Positions 21,064 through 34,269 of a DNA stretch of 64,000 nucleotides are shown piece after piece. Source of the DNA: Icerya purchasi (lineage: Eukaryota; Arthropoda; Insecta; Hemiptera; Monophlebidae); the NCBI GenBank assembly GCA_039619475.1, contig CM077116.1:251079440-251143439 (forward strand), written 5' to 3'. The notes below the pieces were generated by a model that was given only the letters and a program-made list of their open reading frames with translations, did no database searches and had not been told where the DNA came from. Each line of letters opens with the position of its first letter. Within the stretch, counting starts at the first letter, position 1. The position numbers and the translations under genes are program-made.

Positions 21064-23201
21064 ATACGAATTATTTAGAAATTAATAAGTTGATGTTTGA
21101 AACGTTTAAAATTCATAGCTCGATATTGAACGAACATTAACGAAACGAACGAATTATTGCCACAAAGGCCAGCGACGAGCAAAGGCGAACGACGGCAACG
21201 AGCGAAGAGCGAATACAACGAAAGGCGAGAGTAGAACAATAAAAAATATGGTCGGCAAAACAGACAACACGTGTTTCTAAATGCCTGGAGACGGCACGGA
21301 ACGAATAGGCAAAGGATATCAACCTCGGCTGTCTTAGCCGATCAACGGGCGGTCACAAAAAAATGGCGGTTCGAAAATCGGGCGCTACACATGTATTAAA
21401 ATTATAACAAAATAAAACAAACTATTCGAAAATATCGTAACAGTTAGTATTATTTAAAGTGGCGAGATTAGGTAAATCGAGTTGAGATAGCCGCAGATCC
21501 TTGCTTGGCAAAATCGTGGATGGCGAGAGAGGGCCGGAAGGTTTGCGCATGCTGACAGCGTCAACTCCATCAAGTTTAGCGATACATTCGGTTTCGCTTT
21601 TAAATCTTTGGAGGAGTCCACCAGGCGGCCCCCACTAGACGAGCTCATCGAGCAACTGGCTTAAAAAAGAAAGGAAAATAAAAAGAAAAACAAAAAAAAA
21701 CAGCGAAGTGAATTTAAAGCAGCGGAAGACAAACTGAAATATTAAAATGGAAAGGCCAAAAATTAATGTAAAATAGATCGATAATATTAATTACTAAGTA
21801 AAAGTTAAATGCGACAGCCAAGAAACAGAAATTATTTGTCTAAATAGATAACAATGAAGCGATCTCACCGGTCTGCCGAAACAACTGATTACCGAGCTGA
21901 TAACAGGAACACGAACGTACACGAGATAACGATTCAATTACAAGTAGTTAAATTAAAAATAGTGCATTATATTTAATAAAGATCAATGTTGCTGCCTTTT
22001 CAGGTTCTAACCTATTTCGTAGAGGTTTATAAATTAATCCCGCGCTACTAAATAATTGTTCAACTTGTCAGAGGACCAGTAATACACCGTCAGTCCTTGT
22101 AAAGTGAGCGACAAGGCGAGAGTGGGGGCGAAATATGTGAGACACACTAGTTTAAACTCTGGGACATTTAGACAACTTTTCGACCAGCTCTCATACAAAT
22201 CTCATCATTGCTCTATTATTAAATTGAAAGAATGAAAACTATCGGATCGACATTTCTCAAATGTAGTTAGTTGACAATTCGCATTAAATTCATTTAGCAA
22301 CAGTATATTCATATAAAACGAGACCAATAATGAAAATTATTAAAACTTAATTTGTTCGTCTTTTTTTTTCTGCAATTGTTCTTCATTATCTGAGGTTTGG
22401 AACTAACGAAATTGTTCCAGATGCATCAATTTCAGATGATTCTTTAAAGACGTAGTTGTTATACAACTCTTGCAAGAGTTTGTTTTATTGCATATTTTAC
22501 ACTGAGATTTATCTCGGTCATGTTTATCTGATTTATTAATAAACTCAAATTAAACTTTGTGTCAGTGGTGCCATTGCGGTCTCACTTGATAAATTATCAC
22601 AATAGATTATCCTCGGCAAAATACTCAGATAATAACGAAGCAAATAAAAAAACGTCTGTACAATAAATACATCTAAACACATTGTGAGTGATTTACAATC
22701 CAAACTGCTGAAGAAAACAAATACTGCTTGTCCAATATTTGTTAGTCTCTTATAGGTTAACCAGAGAAATACGATAGCATTACTCACTGACCCTGCCCAC
22801 AATTTCTCGTCGTGACATGTGACATGCGGCATGCTCATCATCCGCATTTTCAAAAATTTCACATGGATTATTGCTGATGCAGATGTGGTTGCGGAAGTCA
22901 AAAACAATATGGAAGATCCGCAATTGCGGATATCCGCAACATCCCCGCTCCCATACTCATGGATTTACATTCATCCTCATACACACACAAATGTAAAATT
23001 TTAATAGAAGCAAGAATAATGATAATAAATTATTAAATCTACGTGTATATACACATACACAACATATATCCACTATTATTATTATTATTTATTATTATTA
23101 ATATCAATGTACGAGTAATATTGGCAAACCGATATACTAATTAAGCTAGGTATTGTTCTTAGAAGAATTGTTGATAGTACAAACATTACGGCTATTTTAT
23201 T
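21064..23201. other. No recognised gene
   Basis: AT-rich to moderately GC-rich sequence without a supported feature. A C+A-rich stretch with CATCC/CACAC repeats sits at about 22965-22995 and TTA repeats at about 23070-23100. Minus-strand ORFs (21137-21322, 21454-21648, 22545-22907) show no known motif. Confidence 0.4.
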
Positions 23202-23205
23202 TTAA

Positions 23206-23873
23206 CCCTTCTAGTACCAGGTGGAGATCAAAGGCCCAAATATGTTTGCTTATCTATACAGTCTTTTCTTTCTGAGAAGCAGATTAAGGACATAATATAT
23301 TTTTGCATTGCCCACACACTTGTCGTTGGCATTTAATGCACAGGAAGTTCCCCTTTCTATCTTTGATGTGAGTACAAAAATCACATATTTTTTGGATTGT
23401 GAAGTTCCAGCAGTAGAAACCGATGTTTCTTCATCTTCCTCTGGTATCCCCAATAATTCTTTTATGGACGATCGAAGTTGTTTTGGAGTGTGCGTGTTGT
23501 AGGCTCTTCTCTTCATCCAGGTTCCGGTGAGTTCAAAAACAAGGGTATTCAGGAAATCTGTACGTGCCTCGTTTAAATACCACTCCAAGTTCAAATTCCA
23601 CTTCTAGAGTTGTGCGTTTGGTGGTCTTATCATGGCATAACTTGTCCAAGACATCAACGCCACCCAACGGAAAGACCATGCGGGGTCGGATTCGACCTGT
23701 TATGCGAGGCCCCATTTTCAACCAAAGAGAATGAAATGAACCTGATGGCTAGAGCGAGACTGAAAGAAAGGTTACCGAAAAGGAAGGAACGGTTCCTCTT
23801 CCACCGCATGCACTAGTCAACAATCAATGAACGGTCGGATAAAATCCGACCCCACCTGGTACTACTAGAAAGG
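23206..23873 (-). mobile_element. Second piggyBac-like element, internally deleted
   Basis: TTAA flanks both ends (23202-23205 and 23874-23877). The terminal inverted repeats are CCCTTCTAGTACCAGGTGG and, from the right end, CCTTTCTAGTAGTACCAGG(TGG). They are unrelated to those of the element at 16525-17777, so this is a different family. The 668-bp body keeps only the C-terminal part of the transposase. Just inside the right end lies a hairpin GGTCGGAT-AAA-ATCCGACC (23833-23851), and a related GGTCG/CGACC occurs near 23685-23698. Confidence 0.8.
23280..23760 (-). pseudogene. piggyBac-type transposase C-terminal remnant
   Basis: On the minus strand V-D-V-L-D-K-L-C fits the G-G-V-D-x-x-D-(Q/K)-x block near the end of the piggyBac catalytic core, which holds its third Asp. 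Next come a T-R-(K)-W-x-x-x like stretch, T-P-K-Q-L-R-S-S-I-K-E-L-L-G-I, and then, after a frameshift near 23385, the Cys-rich domain C-D-F-C, C-I-K-C, V-C-G-Q-C, I-L-C-P ending in TAA. The first two catalytic Asp blocks are missing. At least two frameshifts separate the pieces. Confidence 0.7.
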
Positions 23874-23945
23874 TTAATTAGAGTTATCATTATTTTTATT
23901 ATCATGATTATTATTTTTTTATTATTACTGTTATTATATTTATAT

Positions 23946-24331
23946 AATATGATCATTTATAAATATTATATTTTAAAACCATTAAATTACGTTACAAATG
24001 TTACATATTTTTATATATCGCACGGACACAGAGTACCTTTCAATTCATTAAAACATATAACTTTATTTATATTAAATTATTAATTAAATTAAAATACAAG
24101 TTTAAAAAACATAATTAATTCACAAAAATATATATATAAAATTCGTCCTATTTGTGAATTAATTATGTTTTTTAAACTTGTATTTTAATTTAATTAATAA
24201 TTTAATATAAATAAAGTTATATGTTTTAATGAATTGAAAAGTACTCTGTGTCCGTGCAATATATAAAAATATATAACATTTGTAACGTAATTTAATGGTT
24301 TTAAAATATAATATTTATAAATTATCATATT
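23946..24331. repeat. 386-bp near-perfect inverted repeat (foldback)
   Basis: Left arm 23946-24126 and right arm 24151-24331, 181 bases each, are reverse complements with only a few mismatches (for example GATCATT against GATAATT near the tips). They are separated by a 24-base AT-rich loop. The arms contain no ORF. A transcript through it would form a long hairpin. It may be a MITE or foldback element, or a recent inverted duplication. I see no convincing target duplication at its tips. Confidence 0.85.
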
Positions 24332-27205
24332 ATTGAGACAAGCGATTACAGGAAGAAATAACACATAATTATATTTATAATTACACTTTTATTACTATTT
24401 TATCTTCGTCATTGCTGTTATTATAAGTGTTATTTTATTTTTACCTTTTTATAATCATTATTGTTGAAGTTGTCGTGAAGCCCGTTAGGAATTGCGGGTG
24501 AATGTGTGTTTTTTGGTTTTCTTTTCTTTTTTTCGGAATGTGTGTTATGGGAATAATTAGCACACGTTTGCAGCTATTTATTATTTTGTTTACTTTTGTA
24601 ATAAAAAGATGCAGTGTACGAGTATAAATAAAACTATTGATTAAATTTAGAAATAATTCGAGTTTAAGTTACCCTTTACCAAGCCAACTCAGAGGTTGCT
24701 ATAAAATTTCAGCTCACGGATGTACTTCAAGTGGTAATAACTAAAACAATATAAAATAAAATAACTCTAATGGAAATATTAACTAGTATATTATTAGTAA
24801 TGTTATAGATAAAGACTTTACACCTGATAGTCGAAATTTTAAATTTATTATTAATAATCGCTGTATGCAATCTTCGGTAAACAAAGGCGCTACCTGATGA
24901 TGATGTATGTAAAACTTTTAAAGCCTAATCCGCCGGTGTTAGAACCGGTTCAATTTGTTACATTCATCGGTTGCTTCACGCGACTGGCCGACGTCAACGC
25001 AAAGTTGCGATTATTAACTAACACTTTAAACGGGAAAGAAGCAAGCAAAAAAACGATTGATCAGTGTACAAGGTGTAAACGAGGGTGCGAAAATATGCTG
25101 GCCCTTTGGCACGACAATACGATAAAGATCGGGTTTGTAAATTGGCGAGCAAACTGTTTTACAGTGCGCACGATAGAAAGAGTGATTGGCCAGCTGATGG
25201 AGAAATCGGTTTTTAGGCGGGCGTACGATGCAAGAGGATAACGGGCGTGCGAGAGTATCTTTGAGTTTTTGTAAATATTTTCTATTTGTACAACAGTTTG
25301 CATTGTTCTGTTTACAGCGCATCGATTATACACAATGAAAAAGCGGCCCGGAAAATAAGGAAATCTGAAGAGCTTTCCGAAATAGTTCTAGGCGAACGAA
25401 GAAATTATCCTCTCCGCATTCCCGTTTCGAGTTTTCCCATTTTCCGAATATGACCGCCCGGTCTTCCGCTCCCGTTCAGTCGCACTCTAGAAGTCATGTC
25501 GGAAAATGACGATGACACGGCCCCGGGTCCCAGCCTGCTGCGGGGATCTTTTCTATATTCTGAAAAGGTTCCTTTCCGGACGCCTTATCAGCTTTTCTCT
25601 CTGCCTCATCCGCGCCTCCCCGCCACGATGGAAATATTTCACCACATTCTCTCCCCTCGAAGCTCCGACGCCCCCGAATCGACCAAATTTATTTTTCCTC
25701 CTCCCGTCGCCGCTTAAGTACGTACACTACACGTCCGATTGCTGACGACCATCGTGCCGTTAAATTGCGTTTGTTGCTCGCGTCGACGTTTCACCGCTAA
25801 ACCCCTAAACCGAGCGCATATTTTCAGAATTTCCTAATACTCGAGAAAAGAAAATAGCACGACCCACGGTAAAGGTGTAACATTTCTATAATCCGACTTT
25901 TATTATTTGTTTCTTCGCTACGTAGCAAGTGTACAACATGTCGACAATTCACCGACATTAAACCGAACAGATATTACCGGCCCTGCCGTTCTCTTTCCTG
26001 CTCTTTCCTCCACATCATTTAACTTTTATTACTACAAAATTATTCACAGAACGCGAACGTTATTTAATTTCATTTTCCCAAATCTCTTTCCGAATGTTTT
26101 GTGTTTTTGACGATGCTGCCAAATTTTGCGTGTTTTTGCAACATTTTTTAATTTCCTTTCATAAAATTAGCGCCGAAATATGGCCGAAGTTAGAGCGATG
26201 GGGAATTTACTTCGGTATGCTTATCGATAAATAATTGTCGGCCAAGAGCATCTTTTTTCGAAGATGAAGTAAGCAATACAGTTAAGTCTAACTGAATTTT
26301 ACAAAATCACTATTTAAGTCTGGTTCCCGAATTGGAAAAAAAGCCGTTCAGAATCTGGGGTTTCGTCAGACAACGATGAAAGCGATAACACACATCGATA
26401 GCGTTTAATTGGTTATTCGTGTAGTATTTCTGTAATTCGTGCAAAGAATTTTCCGTCAAAATTCACATTCTCCTGTTCTTATACCGGGTTTCAGTAAATA
26501 TTCCTCGGCGAATCTTTTTTGAAAATTAATCTCCTTTCTTCAAAAAATAATTCGTTTTCTGTAAGAGAATATTTTAAATTCTAGAGAAGAAGAGCTCGTC
26601 TTTAAAAGATTTCAAAGGAATCGATCAAATGTAATTTTTATTACCGACCGTTAATGATTAGTGTCCCCACACATGCGTCGTACGTTTTATTTATAAAATA
26701 ATGTTGTAAGAACAGTCCTAGTCAATTAGTTTCACTACTATACGGCGTTTAATCTATGTCGGAAATCTTTACGACACCGCTTTTATTGGCATGGAAACGT
26801 CTCTAGAACTTACCGGCTAATGGAAACGTTGTTAGGCTAAATATTAATTACTGCATAGAAACATTATAAAACCGTATTATACGGGGACAAAAAAGCATAC
26901 TAATAGTGGCGGAAGGCGATAATGATAAAAAGAAAAACATGTAAAATCAAGGTTGTAAAACTGCCTATTTAATATGTTGTATGACGAAAAAAACCATACA
27001 CAATAGTACGGAAAATGTCATTATAATATAGAGCTAAAGGCAAGTAATGCTCCGAACTGCAGCCAGTATTAGTGGAGATGGAATGAAAAACGTAATGCAA
27101 AATTGGGCAATATTAAATGATATGGAAAACCCAGTAAGGTGTAATCCGATAAACAACAGATACAAGATGCTTGGAAAATTTTTTAAAGCAAAGATCCCCG
27201 TCATT
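24332..27205. other. No recognised gene
   Basis: No transposon domain is readable. ORFs at 24897-25241 and 25496-25745 are of moderate length but show no familiar motif, and overlapping frames compete. AT-rich with scattered short repeats. Confidence 0.4.
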
Positions 27206-27231
27206 AAAAAAAAAAAAAAAAAAAAAAAAAA
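27206..27231 (+). repeat. A-run, possible retroelement tail
   Basis: About 26 consecutive A. The 200 bases upstream (from about 27030) end in it and could be the 3' part of a retroposed sequence, but no family is recognisable. Confidence 0.4.
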
Positions 27232-27439
27232 GTCATATTGACATCTAACAGCTAAGAAATCGTTTTTGGAATATTTTGAGCGGTAAGGAACTTGAGTCAC
27301 AAGCAAACACTAAAAGTTCCGAAATTAGTGATGTGGAAAATCAGTTACAGCTTGTCCGCAGATTTACAGGCTGACACAAGGTGGAGAAAGATTTGATGTC
27401 CAAGCACCTTAATTAATTTTACGTATACGATACGTGGAT

Positions 27440-28155
27440 TCAGTTGCCCTGGAAAGTAATAAAATAGAGCTCAGTATAAACATTCAAAAAACTAAATTTA
27501 TGATAGCCTCCAGACAAACAATTACAAATAAAAAGCTTGTCCTAAATGGTAGAGAAATTGAACGGGTGCGGAAGTATACAAGTACCTAGGTTACTGGATA
27601 ACAGAAGATAATGACCATAACACAGAAATAAGAACGCGCATCGAAATGGCCCGAGAAGTATTTATGAAGATGAGAAATGTATTATGCGATAGAAGATTAA
27701 AATTGGAGATTAAGAAAAAGATATTAAGATGTTATGTGTGGTCTGTGCTCTTATACGGTTGCGAAACCTGGACACTAAAAGCATATATACGGAAAAGCGC
27801 ATCTCGTCATTTGAAATGTGGTGCTATCGCCGGATTTGGAGGATACCATGGACGAGAAAGATGAAGAATGCGGAGGTGCTACGATTAATGAAGACGGATT
27901 TAGTATTAATGAATATAATTAAGGAACGGAAAACAAAATTCCTTGGACATTTCATGAGAGGACCAACTTATGATCTACTGCAGATAATAATGACGGGGAT
28001 GATAGAAGGGAAAAGAGGACGAGGAAGAAGAAGGATTTCTTTGCTTCAAAATATCAAGGCGTGGGCCGGGAGTCACAAATGTACAACAATTGTTCCAGGC
28101 TGCAAGAGACCGGGACTCATTCCGCCAGTTGGTACGGACGATGAATGGTGATTAA
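27440..28155 (+). pseudogene. RTE-clade reverse transcriptase, C-terminal part
   Basis: Across three frames the plus strand reads T-K-F-M-I-A-S-R, K-Y-L-G-Y-W-I-T-E-D, L-L-Y-G-C-E-T-W-T-L, F-E-M-W-C-Y-R-R-I-W-R-I-P-W-T, F-L-G-H-F-M-R-G, I-E-G-K-R-G-R-G-R-R-R-I-S and finally A-A-R-D-R-D-S-F-R-Q-L-V. These are the successive C-terminal blocks of RTE/BovB-type ORF2 proteins after the catalytic core. The 140-codon frame at 27729-28151 is the longest intact part. The end at about 28155 is followed by GAAGAAGAG, consistent with the short simple-repeat tails of RTE elements. Confidence 0.85.
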
Positions 28156-28520
28156 GCTATACCCGAATCGGATCGCACGAAGAAGAGAAGAGATACGATA
28201 CGAAAATAATAATGAAACGGATTTCCCTTTCAGGCTTCTTATGGGAGCCAGTAAAACGAATTGCAGGTTTGTAAAATAGATTTCAGTGAAGAAACGGTTT
28301 ATTTTATTTTATTTTTTATTTTTTCGATTTTCCGTTTTTAGTCGTCGTCCCCAACTACGGGAGACAACGAAGCAAATTCGTTTCCCTCGCTGCAACCATC
28401 TGAGTCGAACTTCTGTCGATTTAGGTCTCTAATTCGGTAACCCGAAAATTCCTCTGCCTCTACGACATTTGATTCGCATGTGGAGAAAATCTTCTGAACA
28501 TTAAGCTTTTAACTATTAGT
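28156..28520. other. No recognised gene
   Basis: A TTTTA-rich run (about 28295-28325) and otherwise unremarkable sequence. Confidence 0.4.
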
Positions 28521-29660
28521 ACAGGATAGAATCCAAAAGATCGTAGCCAGTAACAATTCGGAATCCCTAACCATCAGTTTGGTTTCCGAATAAAACATTC
28601 GACTGTCCGTCAAGTTCATCGTATAACTCTGATCGTATACTTTCAGCATTCGAGAGGCGCCAAAATATTGTAATGTGGTTTTTCTGGACGTTGAGCAGGC
28701 TTTTGACCGCGTATGGCACCAGGGTTTGTTATACGAACTAAAGTCAATCATGCCAAATGATATATATATAAACTTCCTGAATCATACATAACCAGCGGGT
28801 ATTTTCAAGTTGTTATTAATTCAACGGTCTCCAAAAAATATTTGATTCGTGCGTTCGTTCCACAAGGGAGCATACTTGGGCCAATATTGTTTTCGCCATA
28901 CATGGCTGACATTGCAGTGTTAAATACCACAGTTAGGGCTACTTTCGCGGATGATACGTGTATATTAGCAGCTCATGAAAATCCTTTACATGCTTCAACA
29001 ATGGTGCAGGAACATCAAAATAAAATCTATAACTGGGCCACGGAATGGAAGATAAAGGTTAATCGAAATAAAAGCCAGCAAGTTACATTTACTTTAAACT
29101 TTGGTACCTGTCCCCAGATGAGGTATGGAAATGAACTAATTGCTCAGTCTAACTCGGTGAAATATTTCGGATTAGTTCTGGACCGCCGACTGACATATTG
29201 CATATAGCGTACGTAAGACAGCAGATCATGGGAAGAGCCAATCAACTGCAGCCTCTAATTGGTAAAAAATCTAAAGTAAACCTTCGCTGCAAAAGATTAA
29301 TTTATCAGACGATACTCGCTCCTATCTGGATGTACGGTATCGAGGTATACGGTTCAGCATCGATCAGCAACCTAAAGCGAATCCAGCAGTTGCAGTCAAT
29401 CAAAGATTCTCCGTATAATAACCGACGCTCCGTACTATGTTGACCCTACACACCGATCTTCACATCCAGTATATTCAGGAATATTATAAGCAGCGTTATA
29501 TCCGTTTTTTTAACCGCATGAAAGAGAATGACAACATCAGCGTGGCTGAACTATACAGGCCGAGTCTTCCAGGAAATCCCATAATAAGGCTAAAGAGAAA
29601 GCAGCCAAGAGACGTTTTGGGCCTTACCTAGCCGAGATGCAGATACTTCATCATGCTCCA
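28521..29660 (+). pseudogene. Jockey-clade reverse transcriptase, near the 3' end
   Basis: The palm is readable from a fingers block near 28570 (F-G-F-R-I-K-H-S-T). V-(E)-Q-A-F-D-R-V-W-H-Q-G follows near 28690 and P-Q-G-S-I-L-G-P near 28860. The catalytic box F-A-D-D is intact at 28944-28955. The thumb has S-V-K-Y-F-G-L-V-L-D-R-R-L-T, W-M-Y-G-I-E-V-Y-G and the C-terminus P-G-N-P-I-I-R-L-K-R-K. Single-base indels split it into three frames (28842-29207, 29198-29443, 29437-29631). The open stretches are longer than in the jockey pieces at 2-7 kb, suggesting a younger insertion. It is 5'-truncated. Confidence 0.85.
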
Positions 29661-30480
29661 GCTTATGTCGTAATAATTTGAAAACTCTATATAATAAGCA
29701 ACCATCGTATAATTTATTCAAAGAAATTTAACAGAAGTAAATAAGGAATAGAATGTATTGTTATAACTAACTATCGATGTCGTGTCTGTCTTGCTAAAGA
29801 TGGTCAGCATAGAAAGTCATGTACTTTGTGTCAGCCGTACCAATGTAGTGGTCGTTAGACCGGGGTGGCAAGGGAAAAAAAACAACTTCGTTACCGATTC
29901 CAAAAGTATATCACACGCTCGCAAGATACACGAAGTATCATCATAAAAAAAAGCCGAACCAATTGTCGCACGTAGACGGACGCATGATTCCCATCGGCAA
30001 ATATCAAGATGGAAACTACTCGTGTTCAAGTTACTCTTTTCGATGAAATGGACATACCAATTAAATTTCGACGCCAGCAAAACTCGTAATTAAACCCGTG
30101 TATTTTTTTCTTCTCTGCGATAATAATAATTTCTCTTCGATAGCGGAGAACAAACGGCGCGCAAACGATTTCTAGACGTCACGAAAATGTATCAAACATA
30201 TTTAACAAAACATAAATGAAATAAAATAAAAGTCGGCGGCCTAACGCTGACGTGGGTGGAAAGAACGAAACGTGTAACACACAATGTGTTCGCTAACGTT
30301 GATCGACAACCGCTATATCGTCCAAGCGAATTGGCAGGCACGCGGTAAAGCAAATTAACATAAAGGCTATCAGCATATAAACGGACTGAATGATCACACA
30401 CACATACATATACCCGCTACAATGCCTGATTATCTGCCGGTTCACGCTGCCGGCACTAACGACCGGGGTGCGTACACGAC
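29661..30480. other. No recognised gene
   Basis: Holds the end of the jockey 3' UTR and non-coding sequence leading into repeat D. No domain is visible. Confidence 0.4.
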
Positions 30481-30731
30481 ACTGACAGACGCTACCCGGT
30501 TAGACCACACACACCAAGACATTTACACAGCCAGCAACGCTACTCATGCTGCAACTCCGGCAGAAAATCGGAATATAAACGTCCCGGACGGTATTCCCCG
30601 ACGACAGTGAACGAACAATACGATAATACCGACAGACCCTGAAAATTAATTGAATTTAACCGAAAAATAATTTCCAGCTCAATATCATCGCGAGATAGCA
30701 CCCCATAACTAACGAATCGATATCGATAATA
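30481..30731 (+). repeat. Diverged dispersed repeat D, copy 1
   Basis: Aligns with 34626-34858 on the same strand. Shared blocks are CAGACGCTACCC, CACCAAGACA.(C/T)TACAC, a CCCGGA(C/T).GTATTCC stretch, GAAAATTAAT followed by TTTAACCGA, and a final ATCATCGC.(A/G)GATAGCACC. Order and spacing are conserved. No coding domain. Confidence 0.65.
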
Positions 30732-33700
30732 AATTCGATAATTACTGTATGTTCGCTTTCGCACTGGATTAAGCGCACATTTATATTTTCTTCCACCGTC
30801 GTCTTTCGTTATCATCCAATATTTATGTTATATAATAATTATAATTTTTTTAATTTTCATTATAATTTGTAACGCGCGATGCTTTGAAAAAAGGAAAAGG
30901 AAATAAATAAAATTTCGAGGATTTTACACATTTTAGAATTCGTTTTCTAGCAGCCAGAATAATAAATAAAAACAAAAAAAAAAAAAACGGCCTTTATGCG
31001 ACATAAGTGTGTCTTTTTACGAGTGGTCTTATTTGCTTAATTACTTATCATTTTAAAACCGCATTTTTTTTTTCGGTTTCTTTAATTTTGACCACGAAAG
31101 ATGGAATCCCTGAAAGTGTGAATTTTATCTTTTACAAATTATCGCGGAATTAAATACTTTTACAAGTTTCGAAAATGAATTTTATGCCGAAAAGCGGATT
31201 TTTAATGGTATTCTTCGATACTTTTGATATCTTTTCTTATTGAAGTAGTTTTCGGCTTTAAAAAAAATTCCCTTTTCAAATGCTCCCGAAGTACTATTAC
31301 AGATTCCGTGCGTAGTCCGGTTTTTTACGGTTTATTATCAAAAAACTGAATATTCTCTCTTTATAACTACAAATTTGTTTGTCCGATGACAATTATTTTG
31401 CCGATGCTACACCATTTTCGAATATACTATTTTTCTTTAGAAAGTTGTTCTTGTTTACGATACTTTTTTTAATTTAATATTTGTTTTAATTATCGAATTC
31501 GCGTTTTTTGAATACGTCTCCTAATTTTTATACTTTATTACTATAATAAAAGCGAGTGTGATGCGATCCATTTCCTACTAGCATTATTTAATTTATTTTT
31601 ATATGTGACATTGTACCGATGATTTAAATTTTTACTTTTTAATCAAACTTTTCGATTAGTACGAGTTTTGATTATTTTCACTTCCTCCGGGTTGATTTCT
31701 GTTTCGGACGACGTGAAATTTTTAAATACAAAATGTTTCGACTAGAATTTCAAATTTAAAAAAAAAAATTTGAAGCATCGGAATTGCGCGTAGCACCCGA
31801 AACGCAACGGAAAGAGTACAGCCGATATTGGCTGCAACCGTGAATAGTCAACTGAGGACCGGAATTGCGCGCAGCTTTAAAAGAAATGGTCGAATTTCAG
31901 TAAAATCAGCGTGTAACGTAATTAAAAGAATGTATAAAAACCGTTCTCTTAGGAGTGATTTCTCCGAATTTAGCGCTAATTACTTCCGAAACAATGTTGT
32001 CTGGCGCTTACAGCGTTTTTGTATTTTTATATTCTACACCTGCAAAAGTCTTACGCGCAATTCCGGCGTACCGAGAGGACCTGCGAGGTGCAACACTAAG
32101 TCGGAATATTTAAAAAAAGTTTAACATTTACAATCGGCACCACTGATATACTCGTCGCCGAACATAAGCCGCTTTCAATTTCTAAACACGAGTTCGGGAT
32201 TTTAATGTTCAGCAAGTCCACCGTATATTTTGTATTATTGAAAAAATTGCACGAGCCACTGTGACATTTTTCTGCATATTAGAGGAGTGTAATTAAAAAC
32301 CTTCAATTTAAAATTATAATTTATCCTTCACCTCAACAACTGAGCTGCCTGTAATCGTGTTCCGGATGATCGAGAACATTTCGTTAATAGCAAACATCAC
32401 TGATCACTTATTTTGAATAGTCGTTTTGCTTCATTTTCATTCTTGCTCCGCAGTTTGACTGACGGATTTCCATTTCGGAAGCGTCAAATTCGCAAAGTAG
32501 CGCATAAATCGGAAACAATTTTTAATCGTTTAATATTTTTATGTATTTCGTTAAATTCATTTAAAATTTCGAATGGAATTTATTTTTAAATATAAACTAA
32601 CGTAACATGATATAAATTTAACATAAAAAATAGTAAGTTAGACATCAAGTGAAATTATTGTAAATATCTTCTTCTTCGTCGTGTCGGGTAAAATAATTTA
32701 CAATACGGATTTCGAATAATCCAAGAAACCAATTGCATTGCGCTCCGGCTTCACAACGTCAGCAAAGTTGCACTTAACCGATTTTACACTAGAACAAGTA
32801 AACGATAGACTGCTCTTCTTCGTTACACGTGCATAGTGAATTTGCCGAGATTCCCCATTTTTTTCAAACTATCGCCGCCGGTTCTTCCAACTTGTGTCCG
32901 CAATCTATTCAGAGGCCTCCATCTAGAATAATTTTAGGTCTGTACCTACAGAAATTTTCTCCGATGGTTTGATCCGCGACTCCATTTTCCACTCTTGGCA
33001 TTCTGTTTCCCAAGCGCTAAGTCGTGCAATTTCGGGTTTAACACTAATTGCCTTAGTTGTAGCCATGAAACTCTTGCGGGACGACTTCAGTCTTCTTCGC
33101 TGTTGTACATACCCATATAGCATATGACGATCATCAGTTACCTGTTTCGTAAATATAAAAATAATGCACAATATTCTATATGAAGTAATTAGCTTTCATC
33201 ATTAAGGTGGAACGATTTCTTACCTTCGAGTTTATTTCTATAATAGTTCTCTGCAAAATTTAACAATAAACGTAATCTGTTACGTATTTTAAAAGTTGTA
33301 AATCTCTGTTAATACATTACATTAGTGTTTATTTTTTATAGTTTGTGTTCAACAACAGACGAGATTTAACCGTAATGAACTCTACGAAAATACGTTTTTG
33401 ATATTTTATATTAAACTTCTCACCAGCTAGATCAGTTTATATGTATATTAACATATACATATGTATATAGAAACGAATCCTATTCTGAGAAACGAACCTG
33501 ATACTCGGGACCCTGTTCCGGGAGCCAGTGAAACGAATTTAGGTCCCTCCCGGATTCGAGCTGCCGACGTTGTGAACTTATATTTGATCAGAGGTCCTGA
33601 TGACTGAGGTTTTCTCCCTTTAGGTAACTTCTGCGACTCCCGCAAATGCTCTCAGCGAGCGCAGGGAAAAAAAATAATACGGAAAAGGACGAAAAGTAAA

Positions 33701-34260
33701 TAATGTATCGCGGAAACAGCGATGCTAACTAGATTTTAAAAAAAACACAGAAAACCGCGGGCGCCAGCAACGCAATGTAGCACGATTCGGATAGCTCATC
33801 ACATGAAGAACATTTAGGCTATTATTACGACCGATCAGATTTGTTAGCACGCTGCCCTTCCGCTTGTTGCGGCATTATTTCCCCCGGTGGGAAATTTCAC
33901 TCACTTCCGATTGTTACTATCGGATATAAGAAAAAAGGTGATTTTCTACGAAAATAACGCCTGTATTAAATTATCTGGATGCAACAGAAACGATACATTA
34001 AACGGACCACTTACAGCCTGACTAGAGCACGAAAACATACATTTAACGGAAAGGAAAAACGGCTTCAAAACGACGCGGCGATTCGAGTTTTGCATAAAAC
34101 CGCAATACGGCGACTATATATATGTTCACGGTAACGGGTTTCGACCCACTGACTCACAGAACCCCGATACCGCGTTGCGTAGACTAGAGTACGTAACGGT
34201 AATACAACAACGACCATCGGCAACTTTATCTAGCCAGATCGGCCCGATATAAAACGGTGT
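30732..34260. other. No recognised gene
   Basis: Long AT-rich stretch. A 12-base word CGGAATTGCGCG occurs near 31782 and 31860 and inverted near 32053. At 33448-33660 a segment holds a B-box-like word on the minus strand and may be another tRNA-derived repeat, but no A box at proper spacing is visible. The ORFs at 31828-32124 and 32923-33171 are unassigned. Confidence 0.4.
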
Positions 34261-34269
34261 CAACTAACG

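Noticed and set aside
24885..24925. CTGATGATGATG as a hammerhead core
   Set aside because: No GAAA partner after a plausible stem II.
33448..33660. Possible second tRNA-derived SINE
   Set aside because: Only a B-box-like word is visible; no A box at proper distance, no tail and no target duplication.
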